The notes below the pieces were generated by a model. That model saw only the letters and a list, made by a program, of their open reading frames with translations, did no database searches and had not been told where the DNA came from. The position numbers and the translations under genes were made by a program. This document shows, piece after piece, positions 51,101 to 62,450 of a stretch of 64,000 nt of DNA; within the stretch, counting starts at the first letter, position 1, and the number at the start of each line of letters is the position of its first letter. The stretch spans positions 9,238,001 through 9,302,000 of the forward strand of contig JALIRH010000013.1 in NCBI GenBank assembly GCA_023055505.1, in the 5' to 3' direction. Source of the stretch: Callipepla californica brunnescens (taxonomy: Eukaryota > Chordata > Aves > Galliformes > Odontophoridae).

Positions 51101-54100
51101 AATAACTAGAAAAATTGATAATACTGTTAAGACTTTAAATCACACATCTGGAGAAATTATACAGTGCGATGAGCTACCTTGGTTAATTTTCTGCTTTGTG
51201 GCCTTACACCAAACAACTATTTGCTTAATAATGATGTATACGTGCATAGAATGTAATAATGTTACTTATGTTTTCCTAGAGATTCTATAATTCAACTGCA
51301 TGTTTGTGGCTCCTAATTATATCATTGGAAATAGAATTTAGGTATGAGATGTGATGGCTGGAAGGAATAGTTCTGTAGCAACAGAACACACAATAGGAAA
51401 AACAAAATTACCTACATATTTCAGTACCTTACAACTATAGCTAGGCACATTTTAGTTTATCCATGTTCCCTATTTTTAATTAAAAAGAGATAAATCCTCA
51501 TCATTATATGCTGTAATTTTGTCTTTTCAAGTAAAGAAAAGAAAACGGTTGCTCCTCTACTAACTCATGCTGAAAATGACAAACAGAACAAAACAAATCT
51601 CAAAAGCAAAACAGGGGCATCCGGGAAAATAATAGGAGGCAGGACAGAGCAGCTTTGGTTAGAAAGAAATGCTCCTGGATTGATTCCTTCTCAAACTTTT
51701 GCTTTTGCTGATATTTTGGTTTAAGGTAATTTTCCCTTACCCTCTGTAAGGAAAGGCACTCTAGTTCTAGCTAATCCTTCTTTTCTATGGTTATGGAGAT
51801 ACCTTGACCATCCACCACACATCTTACAGCTGTTGACGTGTAACCTTGCCAGACTCCTGAGTGAAGGGAAAAAGGGAGCATTGTTTTTAAAATTTTCAAG
51901 TTTTCCCTTTTTTACAATGAAAGAAGGCAATACTGAAGGTTTGGAAAGTTCTGGTATGAGTTTCACTTCCATGTGAAAAGAGGTGAGACTGTGTACTTAG
52001 GACCTGGCTAAGCAGCAGGGCAAATTTGCCTGGATTGGGCTGCTTTGGGTGACACAGACCGCTAATTGAGTGTGTAAATTGTGTGAGGTGCAGGTGGCTA
52101 TGTTGTGCTGCAGCATGTGAGTTTCAGCATATGATATTATGTAGGTAAATAAGGAACCTTCCTTTACAAGAATGGTAATAGGGTAATTCTGTGGCATGTT
52201 GCTTAAAGAAACCGAAGAGTAGACTCAGTGAAGAGAGAAGGAGAAACAAATTATTGCAGCAATTAATTTCCTCTTCTGGTAAAATGTTAAAAGCAACAGC
52301 ATAAACAACAAAAAACAGATTACTAGGGAACAAATTGTGGGGTCCCTTGGCAGCACAGAGTTGGCACATTGGTCATTGATGTGAAAGGGACAGGTTTCGT
52401 TTGTAGGATTGATGCCATGTTCCCATTCCATCTGAGCTCCTCTTGCAAAAAGCAGCTGTGTCCCTTTACTCAGGAGACTTTCCTGAATTGGTCTTTCCTC
52501 TGAAAAAAGCTGCCAAAGTTGATCGTGTCAATGAAACCACACACTTATGTTTAGCATAATTTAAAAACAAGGTTGCTCTACACGATAAATACATAAAAAA
52601 TTCCTCCAAACACTTAATGAGGTTAGTTTAACTAGTGTGTGAAATAAGAGATTGTCTGAACAATTGCAGTTTTTCAAGTCTAATTGTTGGTGCTCTGTTT
52701 GTCCTGATCAGTGAAGGTAATATTACTGAGAAGCATGAACTTTCTGTCCCAAATACTCCTGTCTATTTCTTCTAAGGCAAATTCATTCACTTTACTTTTA
52801 ATATAAAACGCCACTCTCCTAACTTATTAGATTCTTAAACCATCACGTTTAGTGATTTTGCCATAGAGAGAAATAATTTATAGCTGCCAGTGTTGAACCA
52901 GTGATTTTTGAGAAGTCTCAGAACTTTAACTAAAAGACCAATTTGTATATATGCTTCCAGATCCACACATGCTGTGCAGTTCCACAGTACACAACCTACA
53001 TTCCCCAGGTATATCAGATACCCATTCCATACATGGTAAATTCAACCTTCATTGTCACAGAAGTCTCAGCATGAGACTTTTGAACTTACTTAAATCAATC
53101 TTTTCAATGCTTACAAACAAAGCCCTACACGATGAAATTGAATCTCAAAGAAATGGCCCATTGCTGCAGCCAGCAGTGGGTCTACATGCTCGGGGTTTGC
53201 TTACTGCTGTTCTTTGCTTTTGCAGCAGTGTGACACAGAGCTTGTTTGAAAACTTGGATGACTGAGTGTTGGAAGAAGAATATGGCTTCTAGCATTATGT
53301 TACCTGAAAAGAATCATATCCAGTGTCACCAGCACTGTTGGTTAACACTAAACATCCTAGTGAAACTGTGAAGCAGTTCTTCTGAGAAGGCCGTCTGCAG
53401 AAAGTGAAGCAGCTGTGTTCACTGCTGATAGGCACTGGGGAGATAAGAAAAACCAGTTTCCAACAGCCATGACATATTCCTTTCCTTGTGTCCCTGCTGT
53501 GGACGGAAGAGCAGGCAAGACTGTGACTAAACCAGTTAGACTTCATTTCCCTGATGTGCAGTGCATGTAGGAGACTCTTGTTATATTCCAGCTGTAAGAT
53601 CCATCTTTCCTTTTCCAGAAACCCTACTTGCTTTTAGACTGAGAACTTTCTAGAGTTTGTGATAATTAGTCTGATTTTGGCTGAACATAATAGTTCAGTG
53701 TGTTGCATTTATTGAGTAGTCAGATGACTATTTTTTGAGAGTTTGTTTTCCTTCCAAAGAGAAAAGCTCTTGCTCAGATATGATCAGGACATTCAAGCCA
53801 GTGAAAATTGCTGGCTTTGCTATGGTTTGTACCAGCTGAAGCTCTAATGCAGTTCTTGCACTTCTGAATACTTTTCAGAAACAGTATGATGTAGTGTCCA
53901 TAAAGGGTAATTATCAAAATATGGTCATATTCTGGCATTCCGCTATATTACTGATACAAAATGTGTGGAAAATCTCATTTTAAATCATATTTTTTGCATG
54001 GAGACTTATCTGATTATCACCAGAAGTTTTTCAGAATTTTTTAATTTAGCCTTATGCATTTTTAACATGACAGCTGAAGCACAGCATGCGCATGGCATAC

Positions 54101-56249
54101 TAATATTGAAGGAGGCTGATAGCAGGTACGGTCTTTCTGTTCGTATAAAGAAATGGAGATAATCAGGAAATAAAGAAAAATGTTTGTCTGCTGCTGGATA
54201 ACAGCAACAGACTGCATGGAATCAGTGATCGAATATTTCTCCATTATTTAGTATCTGGTTTGTATTTCAGAGTCTAGACAGTTTTTTGTTGTTTTCAATT
54301 AAACCATCATAGATCTATCATTTATGTGTAAAGTAGAAAGTTGTGCTGGAAATATAGCTTCACTGTAAACCCTGATTCCTTTTTCTCCTCACTTTGCAAA
54401 CAAGAGCTCCTTCTGAGCTTAAATTTCTTTTATTTGGATATGATAATTTGATTCTTGTTTGTTTCTGCAAAATGGGGACTTCTTCAGCATTTTTAAAACT
54501 AGTGTTTAAAACCAAACGTACGGTAACTGATTAAGTGCATGAAAACAACTCTTTCGCTTGATTTTTCCCTTATACTTGGGGTGGGATGGGGAGAAAACAA
54601 TGTAGAGCCCAGTATTTTTAGAGAATATAAGCTCACAAGCTTTAAAATAACATGCATTCAGCTCCCCTGCTCTCTCATAATATTCTCAGTGCATTTTTTT
54701 TTTCTGGTAGCTCCAGTTCTGCAAACTAAATTTTAAAATGGATGGAGTTTTTAGATGATCTGCTGCATCTATTTATTTGTTTATTTTACTATTCTGATTA
54801 ATTTGGTGGATTCTAAATGAGCACTCCAAACTCAACTGGTTGTATTTCAAAGAAATGTTCAGCACAGAGTTATAATGAGTCTAAAATTATGGAAAGAAAT
54901 ATTGTTTCTAACTATTCTGTTCTTTTTAAAGGAGTAAAGAAATTTAATGTAAAAACAAAGGGAATGTAAAGAAATCATCAGTAAAGAATTTCAAGTTGGA
55001 GAACACAGGGTTAGCTTCAATAAACAATGTTTTGACTATAGTCTAGATTTAACGTGAACTGTCCGTAATTTTTAATTGTGTCAAATAAGGACAAAAGCAT
55101 TTAACAGAAAATATTTTAAAATCCAAAATTTTAGAGTTATTGCTGTAAGAATCACCATATTTCATTGTCTTGTGATTTCTGCACAGATTCATTGGTGTTC
55201 TGCCATGTTATGATTATAAACTCACTACTTTGGCCTGAGTTGCTTCTGGGCAAGAGAGGCTGTTTGACCCTATGCACTGAACCTGCATTTTGTTCCTGGC
55301 TTCAGTACTGGCAAACTGTCCAGTGTTCAACAATTTTCTTCTTTCTCACTAGAAATAGCAATTCTGAGTTATCTTTGTAAATTGTTATTTGAAATATACA
55401 GATGAAAAATGTTATGTAGCATCAGATATGATTTATTTAGACTTAAATCATTTCTTCTCACCAGTGTGGAAAACCAGAGGAAAGTCAGAGTAAATAGATC
55501 TGTAGCGCAGCATCTTTGCTTTTTACACAAAAATGCTATCCTTCTGAAACATGAAGCTATTAAATGTCACTGGCATTAAGCATACATCATCAGCCTGTTG
55601 TAGGGGATTAAAAGAGGGCAAAATTCTTTGTTTTACTTTGAGTATCTGCTAATGGCCAATCTGGGCTCAGATTTTCACTGAAGGATGTAAATAAAAAGAA
55701 AGTTTTCCCTTTACAGGCTCAAGTTGCCTACCTTCAAGTTAATCAGCACTTGAAGGTTTAGCACACGACAAATTCGGGCAGAGGTCTATTGACATTCTGG
55801 AGCAGTTTGCTTTCTGACCTTTCATGACAGAATGAGTTCAGCTAGCAAACAAGAGAATGTCAGAATCTGCTGCAGAAATAGGCTGCAATTATGAGAATAG
55901 AAAAGCAAACAAATGCCTTTAGCAGTATTTTTAGGTTGCAGATTGGTGTGCAGATCATGGATACAGTATATAGTAGTGATGTGACATGCAGGTACCCTTT
56001 TAAAAGTTCCATGCCTGTCTGAGTTGAGAGCGGTTTAGTTAGTAGTGATGACAGTCTCCCATTGGAGGTTGTTTCCATATGTGACAGAAGATGTTGCCTG
56101 ATTAATATTCCTGAAATACAGAGGTCCAAAAATACCATCTCTGAAAACTGGATTGCTGTTTGGTATACTTGGGAAGATCATAAATATTGTTGCTAAGATG
56201 ACAGTAGTTTCCAATTTGATTTCTTCATTGTCTGAATCTCTTAGTTTTG

Positions 56250-56294
56250 ATTTGCATCTTCAGCTGGTGCTTGTTATTCTCTATTTATGCAAAT
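56250..56294. promoter_or_regulatory. Inverted octamer pair flanking an E-box
   Basis: ATTTGCAT (56250-56257) and ATGCAAAT (56287-56294) are the two orientations of the octamer bound by POU-domain proteins, 29 bp apart. Between them lies the E-box CAGCTG (56261-56266), a basic helix-loop-helix target. Single octamers occur elsewhere in the window (for example 5136-5143 and 37435-37442), so only the close, opposed pairing is notable. Confidence 0.3.
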
Positions 56295-56577
56295 CCATTC
56301 AGTTAAAATCACCTGGCTAGCAAAGTGTTGTTTAAGATAGGTATCGCCATATTTTCTAAATAACTTGAGCTCTTGGTCATTGAAAGTTTCATTAACAAAA
56401 ATGAATTTTTTCTTTTGCTAAGATTTTGCATGAAACACTGTATTAAGGTTTTTAAAGTAGGTTGCATAAGATATCTATAATCTCAGTTTTGTTTCTCTCT
56501 GTACACATTTTGGCTTTCCCTAAGCTCTGGAGAAAACTATCATTTTCCTGTTGTAACAAAGTTCATGTATATAATAA

Positions 56578-56970
56578 TAGAATCATAGAATCGTTTGAGT
56601 TGGAAAGGACCCTTAAAAGGGTATCATGCCACCCCCCATGCACTGAATAGAGACACCTACGGCTCCATCAGGTTCTCAGAGCCTGGTCCAGCCTGACCTT
56701 GATGGAGCACCCACCACCTTTCTGGGCAATCTGTGATAGTTCTTCACCACCCTTATTTAAAAAAAACTTCTTCCTTATGTCCAATTTAAATCCCCTCTCT
56801 TTTAGTTTGAGACCATTTCCCCTTGTCTTGTCACAACAGACCCTAATAAACAGTGTTCCCCTCTTTCTTACAGACCCCCTTTAGATACTGGAAGGCCTCT
56901 CTCAGGTCTCCTTGGTGCCTTGTCTTCTCCAGGCTGCACAACACAGCTCCCTCAGCCATAGTTCTTGTCA
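56578..56970 (-). mobile_element. CR1 LINE 3' region, best preserved copy
   Basis: About 390 bp of antisense CR1. From the left come the 8-bp terminal repeat (AATCATAGAATCG), TTTGAGTTGGAAAGGACCC, GAGACACCTACGGCTCCATC, GGTCCAGCCTGACCTTGATG, TTCTTCACCACCCTTATTT, ACTTCTTCCTTATGTCCAAT, GAGACCATTTCCCCTTGTC, CCCCCTTTAGATACTGGAAG and TCTTCTCCAGGCTGCACAAC, all in CR1 order. Reading on the minus strand, this is the 3' end of ORF2 plus the 3' untranslated region. The left end is the true element 3' end, and the right end is the usual 5' truncation. Open frames of 61 and 71 codons across it (56699-56884, 56853-57068) run on the non-coding strand and are accidental. Confidence 0.95.
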
Positions 56971-59900
56971 ATTGCTGTACTAGGGAAATCAGGAAAACTA
57001 CACTAATCCCAAACTTCTGTACTCCTTTTGTTTGTGTTCTGACAAAACAAACAAACAAAAAACATTAAGAGAACTTAAAAAATAAAATAAAAATTGGATG
57101 ATCCCATGCTATTTTTCAAATGTGTTGGCTTCTTTAGAAGTTCTTAGAAAGTGATTGGGTTCTGACAACAGTTCTTTTGTAATTTTTCTCTCAAACAAGA
57201 AGGATGTCCTTTTGATTTAACTGACAACTGCTTCTGTAGATCTGAGCCTACCTACTATGTGAATTGTTTCTCTATATATTCTTGGTATTCTAGGGTGGCT
57301 GGGGCGAGTCCTGGCTGGTAGCTATGCTGAGGACAGTTCTATAGTTGTGTGGCTTAAGGGCCATAGAGTTCAGGTAAGCAGAATTTTTCATCAGAATTGT
57401 TTGGACATGCAGAAGGGGTCTTGCAAGTAAAAGATTTACATCTACAAAATTATCCTTCATCTCCTTGTCTCGTAACATTTATGTTTTACACCATATTCTT
57501 CAAGGATAACAGAGGCAGACAATGTCACAGTATCTTCTGTTTCCAGACAGAACTATCAACTTAAGCAGTCATTCCACTGTAGCAATCTAAGCCTTCTTCA
57601 CACTGATACCATACGTGCAAGGATTTAAGTCTTTTGAGTTTTTAAACAAGATTGGTTTCATATAATCAGCTAAAACAAATCCACAGTGCTACACCAGTGA
57701 TATAAATATCTCAAGTCAAGAGATAGGATGTATCATACTGAAGTACTTTTTCATTTACTTGATGGTATTTATAGAATACATATGAAAAAAAATAAAGCAC
57801 TGGATTTATCCCTTCTTTCTCCGCCTCCCATCCCCCCTAGTAATTTCTGTTTCAGAATAATAACAACTCCCTGCAGGTAAAGTTGCTACTAGAGGATTAT
57901 TTCACCTATCAGCAGGCTAGAAGTGCTTGACCTTCAGGCCCATGTGACAGTATACCTGAAGTATAGGCATAATCTTCTACAAATGCTCTTGTCTCCAGTG
58001 CTTTAAATATTGCCTGCCTACTTTTGACAGAATGACACATTCAGTATGCTTGCAAGGATTAATATGCTTCTTATTTTGCAGAATGACAATATAGTCACTA
58101 TGCCTACCAAACCTCTATATTTTGGGGTCAGCGCAATAGTGAGGATAGTCATTTTATGGCAGACAGAATGAGGGTGAAAAATTCCTGAGGCCAAAGGGGA
58201 GAATCTTCTGCTGAATTGTCACCCCAGGGGAACTGCTAGCAGTGGAAGGCAGCTCCCATCCCAGCTCCACATGGGAACATCCCACTAACTTTCTGCAGAT
58301 CAGTCTGTCTCCTGTGTAAGAGCTGTGAGCTCTTGTTCAACTACAATGAGAATCTGAGTAATATTTGGGTTGGAAGGCAAATGGCAATGGTGTGGGATTT
58401 TTCTAACTAGAAAGTTTGTTTAGTAGATTCTTGTTCACAAGGTCGTTTTGTGTGCCTTTGTGTGGCTCAAGCATTGCATCAAGCTAGCTCAGGGGAGAGT
58501 CAGTGTCAGAGCTAAAGCTGTGTTTCAGAGCCTGGAACACTAAAACAGTGCATAATATTTGCTGAGGGACACTGGTGCTTTGAATATATGTCGCAGGAGG
58601 GTTATGCGTACTGACAGCCTTGAGCGTTGTGCCACATATCTTCCCCGAATGGGATCTGTGTGCAAAGATCCTGTAAAGGGAAGGATGGCTCCCCAGATGC
58701 CTATAGACATTAGTTGATAGTTTTAAAGTGTTCCTCCCTATCCAGAGCACAGTAATGCAGAACAATGTATCAAATTCTCCAGTGCAGAAGTGCATCTCTC
58801 TGTGGAGGGAAGTACAAAAATGTGGAACCAACCAAGCAGTATGAACAGCTAAGCATTCCCCGCTCTCCTTAGTATCAAAGCGTGTACTTGTTTTTTTCCC
58901 TGTTTGTTGCAGCTAGGTGAAAAGTGCTTGATGAAGAATAGAAAAAAAAAAAAAAAAGAAAGTTTATTTCCTATTAAAAAAATTAAAATGCCGAAATGCT
59001 GCAGTGAACAGCTAATCTGCACAGCTTGCTGATGTCTATCACAAGCACCAGAGAACTTTCAGGGATATTTGTGTTTGTACTGCTGTCATCAGTATGTTGT
59101 TATTGTAACCAACAGGCTGGTTATATCCCATTGCCTTCTGTAGGACAAAGCCAATTTAACCGAAGTGCAACATATGCCAAATAATAATAGGCTAACATAA
59201 GGTAGGATGTTTTTAAGTTTGAAAGGATAGATGGTTTTCTTACATACTGAATGGCTGCAATGCGCACCTATGAAGCAAAATGAAATAAGATTTTTCTTTA
59301 AGTTTAGCTTTCGGAGGAGGGAAGGAGAAGAACAGAAAGTCGTGTTTTACAGTTTGTTTCACTTACTGCTCCCTGATCTGTGCTATCTGCACCTGCACTC
59401 TTCATTCCATACTGAAGGTGAGGGATCTTGGTGCAGCTCCCACTTTAAGGCTGAGATACACAGAATGTTTAGAAGCAGAACTCAGAATTCATTTGAAGGT
59501 GTTTGTTGTGCATCTTTACACTTAGAAGACAAACACATTTGTTACTGTGATCCAGGGTCCTTTCGTCAGTAGCAATCTTAGTTTTAGCCCGCTGGGTTGG
59601 CATCCTGTACTCATGTCACGGTACTGATTAAGAACATAAATACATGTCTGGGGAGAATTGGAAAGCGGAACTTTAAACTAGTATTCTGAGTTTATTCAGC
59701 ATTAAGGGACCTTCAGATCTTGGTGAGTTCAGATTCTTGCCCATTAGCACAGGGAATTGATACAAGACCATGAGTTTGGTACTAATTGCTCTGCATTTTC
59801 AATGACTGTACTCATCATTACTTAACTTGCTCACACGTCACACAAAAAATTCAATACATGATTCAAAAATAAAATCGTGATCTGCACAGATGTGGAATGA

Positions 59901-60739
59901 TTCAGCATTTTTACACATTATTTCTGCCTTGTTAATAAATTTCAAAGGACTAAATTAAATATTTACTAGGTTTATTTTGACTTGATGTGATATAAATCAC
60001 CTTATCTCGTGATGTTTAGAAGAGAAATCTCATATGCACACAACTCTATACAATTGTAATTTACTGTCTTCACTTACATAGTAAATATAATGCATTCAGT
60101 ATGATAGTTGAAGTAACAAAATATGTTAAGTGGCAAATCAAAAAGCAACACTTACTCCATTAAAGCTATGGAAGGACCTTTAGATAAGCAGCAGCATTGA
60201 TCCATGTAGTATCCTTAACCCTGAGGGACAGCACTGGGGTACTTCATTCCTGTTCTTGTCAGGGCTGTGATTTGTATTTATATCTTTGTGTTTTTACAAT
60301 GAGTCAATTTGCATGTACAGAATAGCACTTGTTTTTCTCTTTGCTATGTCCTAAAACCAGTTCTAGCCAACATTCAAGGTTTTGGTAATTGGCCGTTTAT
60401 ATTTAGATGCTGCAGGTCTTTAACTCAATCCTGTGCCAAGGTCGGCAGTGTGTTCCTTCTCTTTGTACCCTTGTTTTAAGGTGCAGAAAACATCGTCAGT
60501 CTTACTGAAATGCTACTGGCCCACTGCAAAGGTTCTTTTTGTTGTTCTGAGTTATATGCTAGACAGATGCTCACGTGTATATGTCAGTGCAGCTGTGCTG
60601 TCTTTGTCAGGTCCCTACTAACTCACGCCAAATTTTTTTTAGTTCTTGAATCAAGGAGACAATGTATAGCCTTGTTTAAACTAGGCCTCGTAGCTTGCTC
60701 AAACAAAACCTTAGGAAGGAACAAAAACCGTAGGAATGC
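56971..60739. other. Noncoding DNA, no gene recognised
   Basis: No exon or transposon is recognisable. Open frames of 115 codons (58484-58831 minus) and 113 codons (59231-59572 plus) exist, but neither has a domain I know or a coding-like neighbour. The part at about 57890-58830 is somewhat less AT-rich than the surroundings. An A16 run lies at 58942-58957. Confidence 0.65.
58942..58957. repeat. A16 homopolymer
   Basis: An uninterrupted run of 16 A residues. No poly(A) signal or retrocopy body is recognised upstream, so it is simple sequence. Confidence 0.9.
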
Positions 60740-60741
60740 GA

Positions 60742-60825
60742 GGTCCATTGAAAATAAGTGAAGACAACACAGTGGAGGGTAGGATTGCTGTTTACAACAC
60801 AGTGGAGGGTCCACTGAAAATAAGG
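60742..60825. repeat. Local duplication in A-B-B-A order
   Basis: Word A (GGTCCATTGAAAATAAG at 60742-60758; GGTCCACTGAAAATAAG at 60808-60824) and word B (ACAACACAGTGGAGGGT at 60764-60780 and 60794-60810) each occur twice. B repeats with a 30-bp period, while A flanks the pair. This is more ordered than plain slippage and lies at the left end of the GC-richer insert. Confidence 0.88.
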
Positions 60826-60921
60826 TGAATGCTGCTTTTTGCAACTGAATGGGGGATTCTGGTGACACAATGCAACCCCCTAAAGGTTTTGCAAGGAGGA
60901 CTAATTGCCTTCATCCAGCGA

Positions 60922-60932
60922 CCACCAGGTGG
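60922..60932. promoter_or_regulatory. Palindromic CTCF-like core
   Basis: CCACCAGGTGG is a perfect odd palindrome and matches the first 11 positions of the CTCF core CCASYAGRKGG, but the following bases AC replace the expected GC. Because it lies in a likely repeat, copies may exist elsewhere in the genome. Confidence 0.25.
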
Positions 60933-61070
60933 ACCTAGAGACCCCTCCCACATTCTAGGGCACATTCTCAGAAGGGGGGGGGGGACATCCAGTACATATG
61001 TAACCAATTTCTTGAAAGTGTGGTAAATATGTATATGTTATGCCATTAAGTGTAGAGTCGTCGTTTTCCT

Positions 61071-62241
61071 TGGCATCCATGTTCAGTGCAGCATTCTCTT
61101 ATCAGTTTGGTCATGCTTTTCTCTGAGAAGTGGTATAGTTTGGCAGGTTTTTGCTACTGCTCTTATCCAAACTAGAAAGGTACTATTCATATTGCTGATT
61201 ATGATTATGTATTTATCACTCTGTCTGAAGATATGTTTTATGTTTTCCTGTGATGAGGGACATTGGATTATAGTAGAGAACCAATTCTGCTGTATTTAAA
61301 GTTGAGAGATCCTTATGACAAAATGTTGACTTTTATAAATACTATAAAGTCTGTACATTAATGCTCAAATTGCCCTGTAAATTACTGTGCCAGATGGAAG
61401 AATAAAGGTTTGAGTTTATTGGAGCAATGGGCTCCTTCAAGTCAGTATTTTTTAACATTCACTTAAATTTATTTGCACATCTTATAGAGAATGCATCATC
61501 TTGTCATCCTATCTTCCCTCCAATTAATTTCTCATTCAATCCTAATGTAAGCTTTTCTAGGATATTGGGTCGAGTAGCTGTTGTTATTATGTCCCCTGGC
61601 TGAAGCCAGTCAAGATAGAGCTTTTTGCATGTTGGGTTAGAAGAAGTTAACCTCAGTTAGCTTAATCAGCATAAACATTGATGCTTGAGAATCAGCCCCA
61701 GCACAGCTGTCCCTATTGCCAGTCGTTGACTGCTAAATCACACTCTGAATAGTGCCTAAGGGCTTTTACAAGTACATACAGCAACAAGCCAGCATACCCA
61801 ATAAAGTAATCACTTCCCATGTGTGTTTGAACAGTAAATTATACCCATCATTCATTTAGAAAGCAAGGCAAGTTTTCAAGTGCATTTTTCATCTTGGTTT
61901 TAATGTGGTTTTAAAATTATCTTAAAACTAGCACTGTTCCATAAGCAAACTCTTCTGAGATTTTTCTCCTCGGGTTATAACCCTTCTCTTGTAGTGAGCT
62001 TTTCAGAGATTCTGTACCAATTATTGCACAGGGTTGTTTTGTTTTGTTTTGTTTTTCTAAGTTTTGCCTCAAGTCATCAGCAGGTCACTTGTGCTCAGCA
62101 ACTCAGCTCTCGCTTCTCTAAATGAGAGTACCAAAGCTGATATTGCTGTAAGATCTTCCAGAGAGAATAGAAACTTTATTTGTTAACAGAGCGTTCCCTA
62201 ATCTGGTGCTGTAGATAACTCTGCAAATCCATGAGAACTAT
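61071..62241. other. Noncoding DNA, no gene recognised
   Basis: AT-rich sequence with no exon-like or transposon-like signal apart from a short GTTTT repeat listed separately. Confidence 0.7.
62036..62055. repeat. (GTTTT)4 microsatellite
   Basis: Four GTTTT units in tandem followed by an extra T and CTAAG. Simple sequence. Confidence 0.9.
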
Positions 62242-62450
62242 GGAATCATTAACATTGGAAAGGATGGTTGGAATCATTGAGATATCTAGTGCAACAATCA
62301 AGCTATCCCCACCTTGCCCACTCAACCATGTCCCTCAGTGCCACATTTCCAGGGACAATAACTTCACAGCCTCCCTGGACAGCCTGTTACAATGCCTGAC
62401 CATGCTTTAAGAGAAAAATTTTTCTTAATATCCAACCTACCTGCTGATTT
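62242..62450 (-). mobile_element. CR1 LINE 3' region fragment, diverged
   Basis: Antisense CR1 in order: GGAATCATTAACATTGGAAA, GAGATATCTAGTGCAACAAT, CTCAACCATGTCCCTCAGTG, CACATTTCCAGGGACAATAA, CAGCCTCCCTGGACAGCCTG, TTACAATGCCTGACCA and TTCTTAATATCCAACCTA. These match CR1 words such as CTGGGCAGCCTGTTCCAGTGCC and TTTCTTCCTAATATCCAATCTA on the antisense strand, so the element lies on the minus strand. It is clearly more diverged than the 56.6-kb copy, probably from an older CR1 subfamily. Both ends are approximate. It has no coding capacity. Confidence 0.82.

Larger units (their letters stand above)
33112..56577. other. Long transposon-poor noncoding stretch, no gene recognised
   Basis: Over 23 kb without a CR1, mariner or exon that I can recognise. 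Open frames peak at 114 codons (48803-49147 plus), with no domain found. Low repeat content over such a length is often seen around regulatory or developmental loci, but that is inference. Inverted repeats, T-rich runs and candidate regulatory clusters inside it are listed separately. Confidence 0.65.
60740..61070. mobile_element. Possible old LTR-element fragment (unassigned insert)
   Basis: This segment differs from its neighbours. It is GC-richer, carries two repeated words inside, and contains CACCAGGTGGACC, AGAGACCCCTCCCACATTC and a purine tract GAAGGGGGGGGGGGA (G11 at 60974-60984). A G-rich purine tract is the kind of sequence retroviral elements use as plus-strand primer just upstream of the 3' LTR, and the AT-rich text after it (ACATATGTAACCAATTTC, ATATGTATATGTTATG) is compatible with LTR sequence. 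I see no intact ends, target duplication or gag/pol coding. The call is tentative, and a different unlisted repeat or single-copy DNA is possible. Confidence 0.35.

Noticed and set aside
56699..57068. Open frames of 61 and 71 codons near 56.7-57.1 kb
   Set aside because: They lie on the plus strand of an antisense CR1 element, so they are accidental frames in a retrotransposon, not genes.
57284..57345. GC-richer exon-like patch after TTGGTATTCTAG
   Set aside because: No clear donor and no recognisable peptide. One short GC-richer patch is not enough.
58484..58831. 115-codon minus-strand open frame in slightly GC-richer DNA
   Set aside because: No known domain, no neighbouring exons, and the length is within chance expectation.
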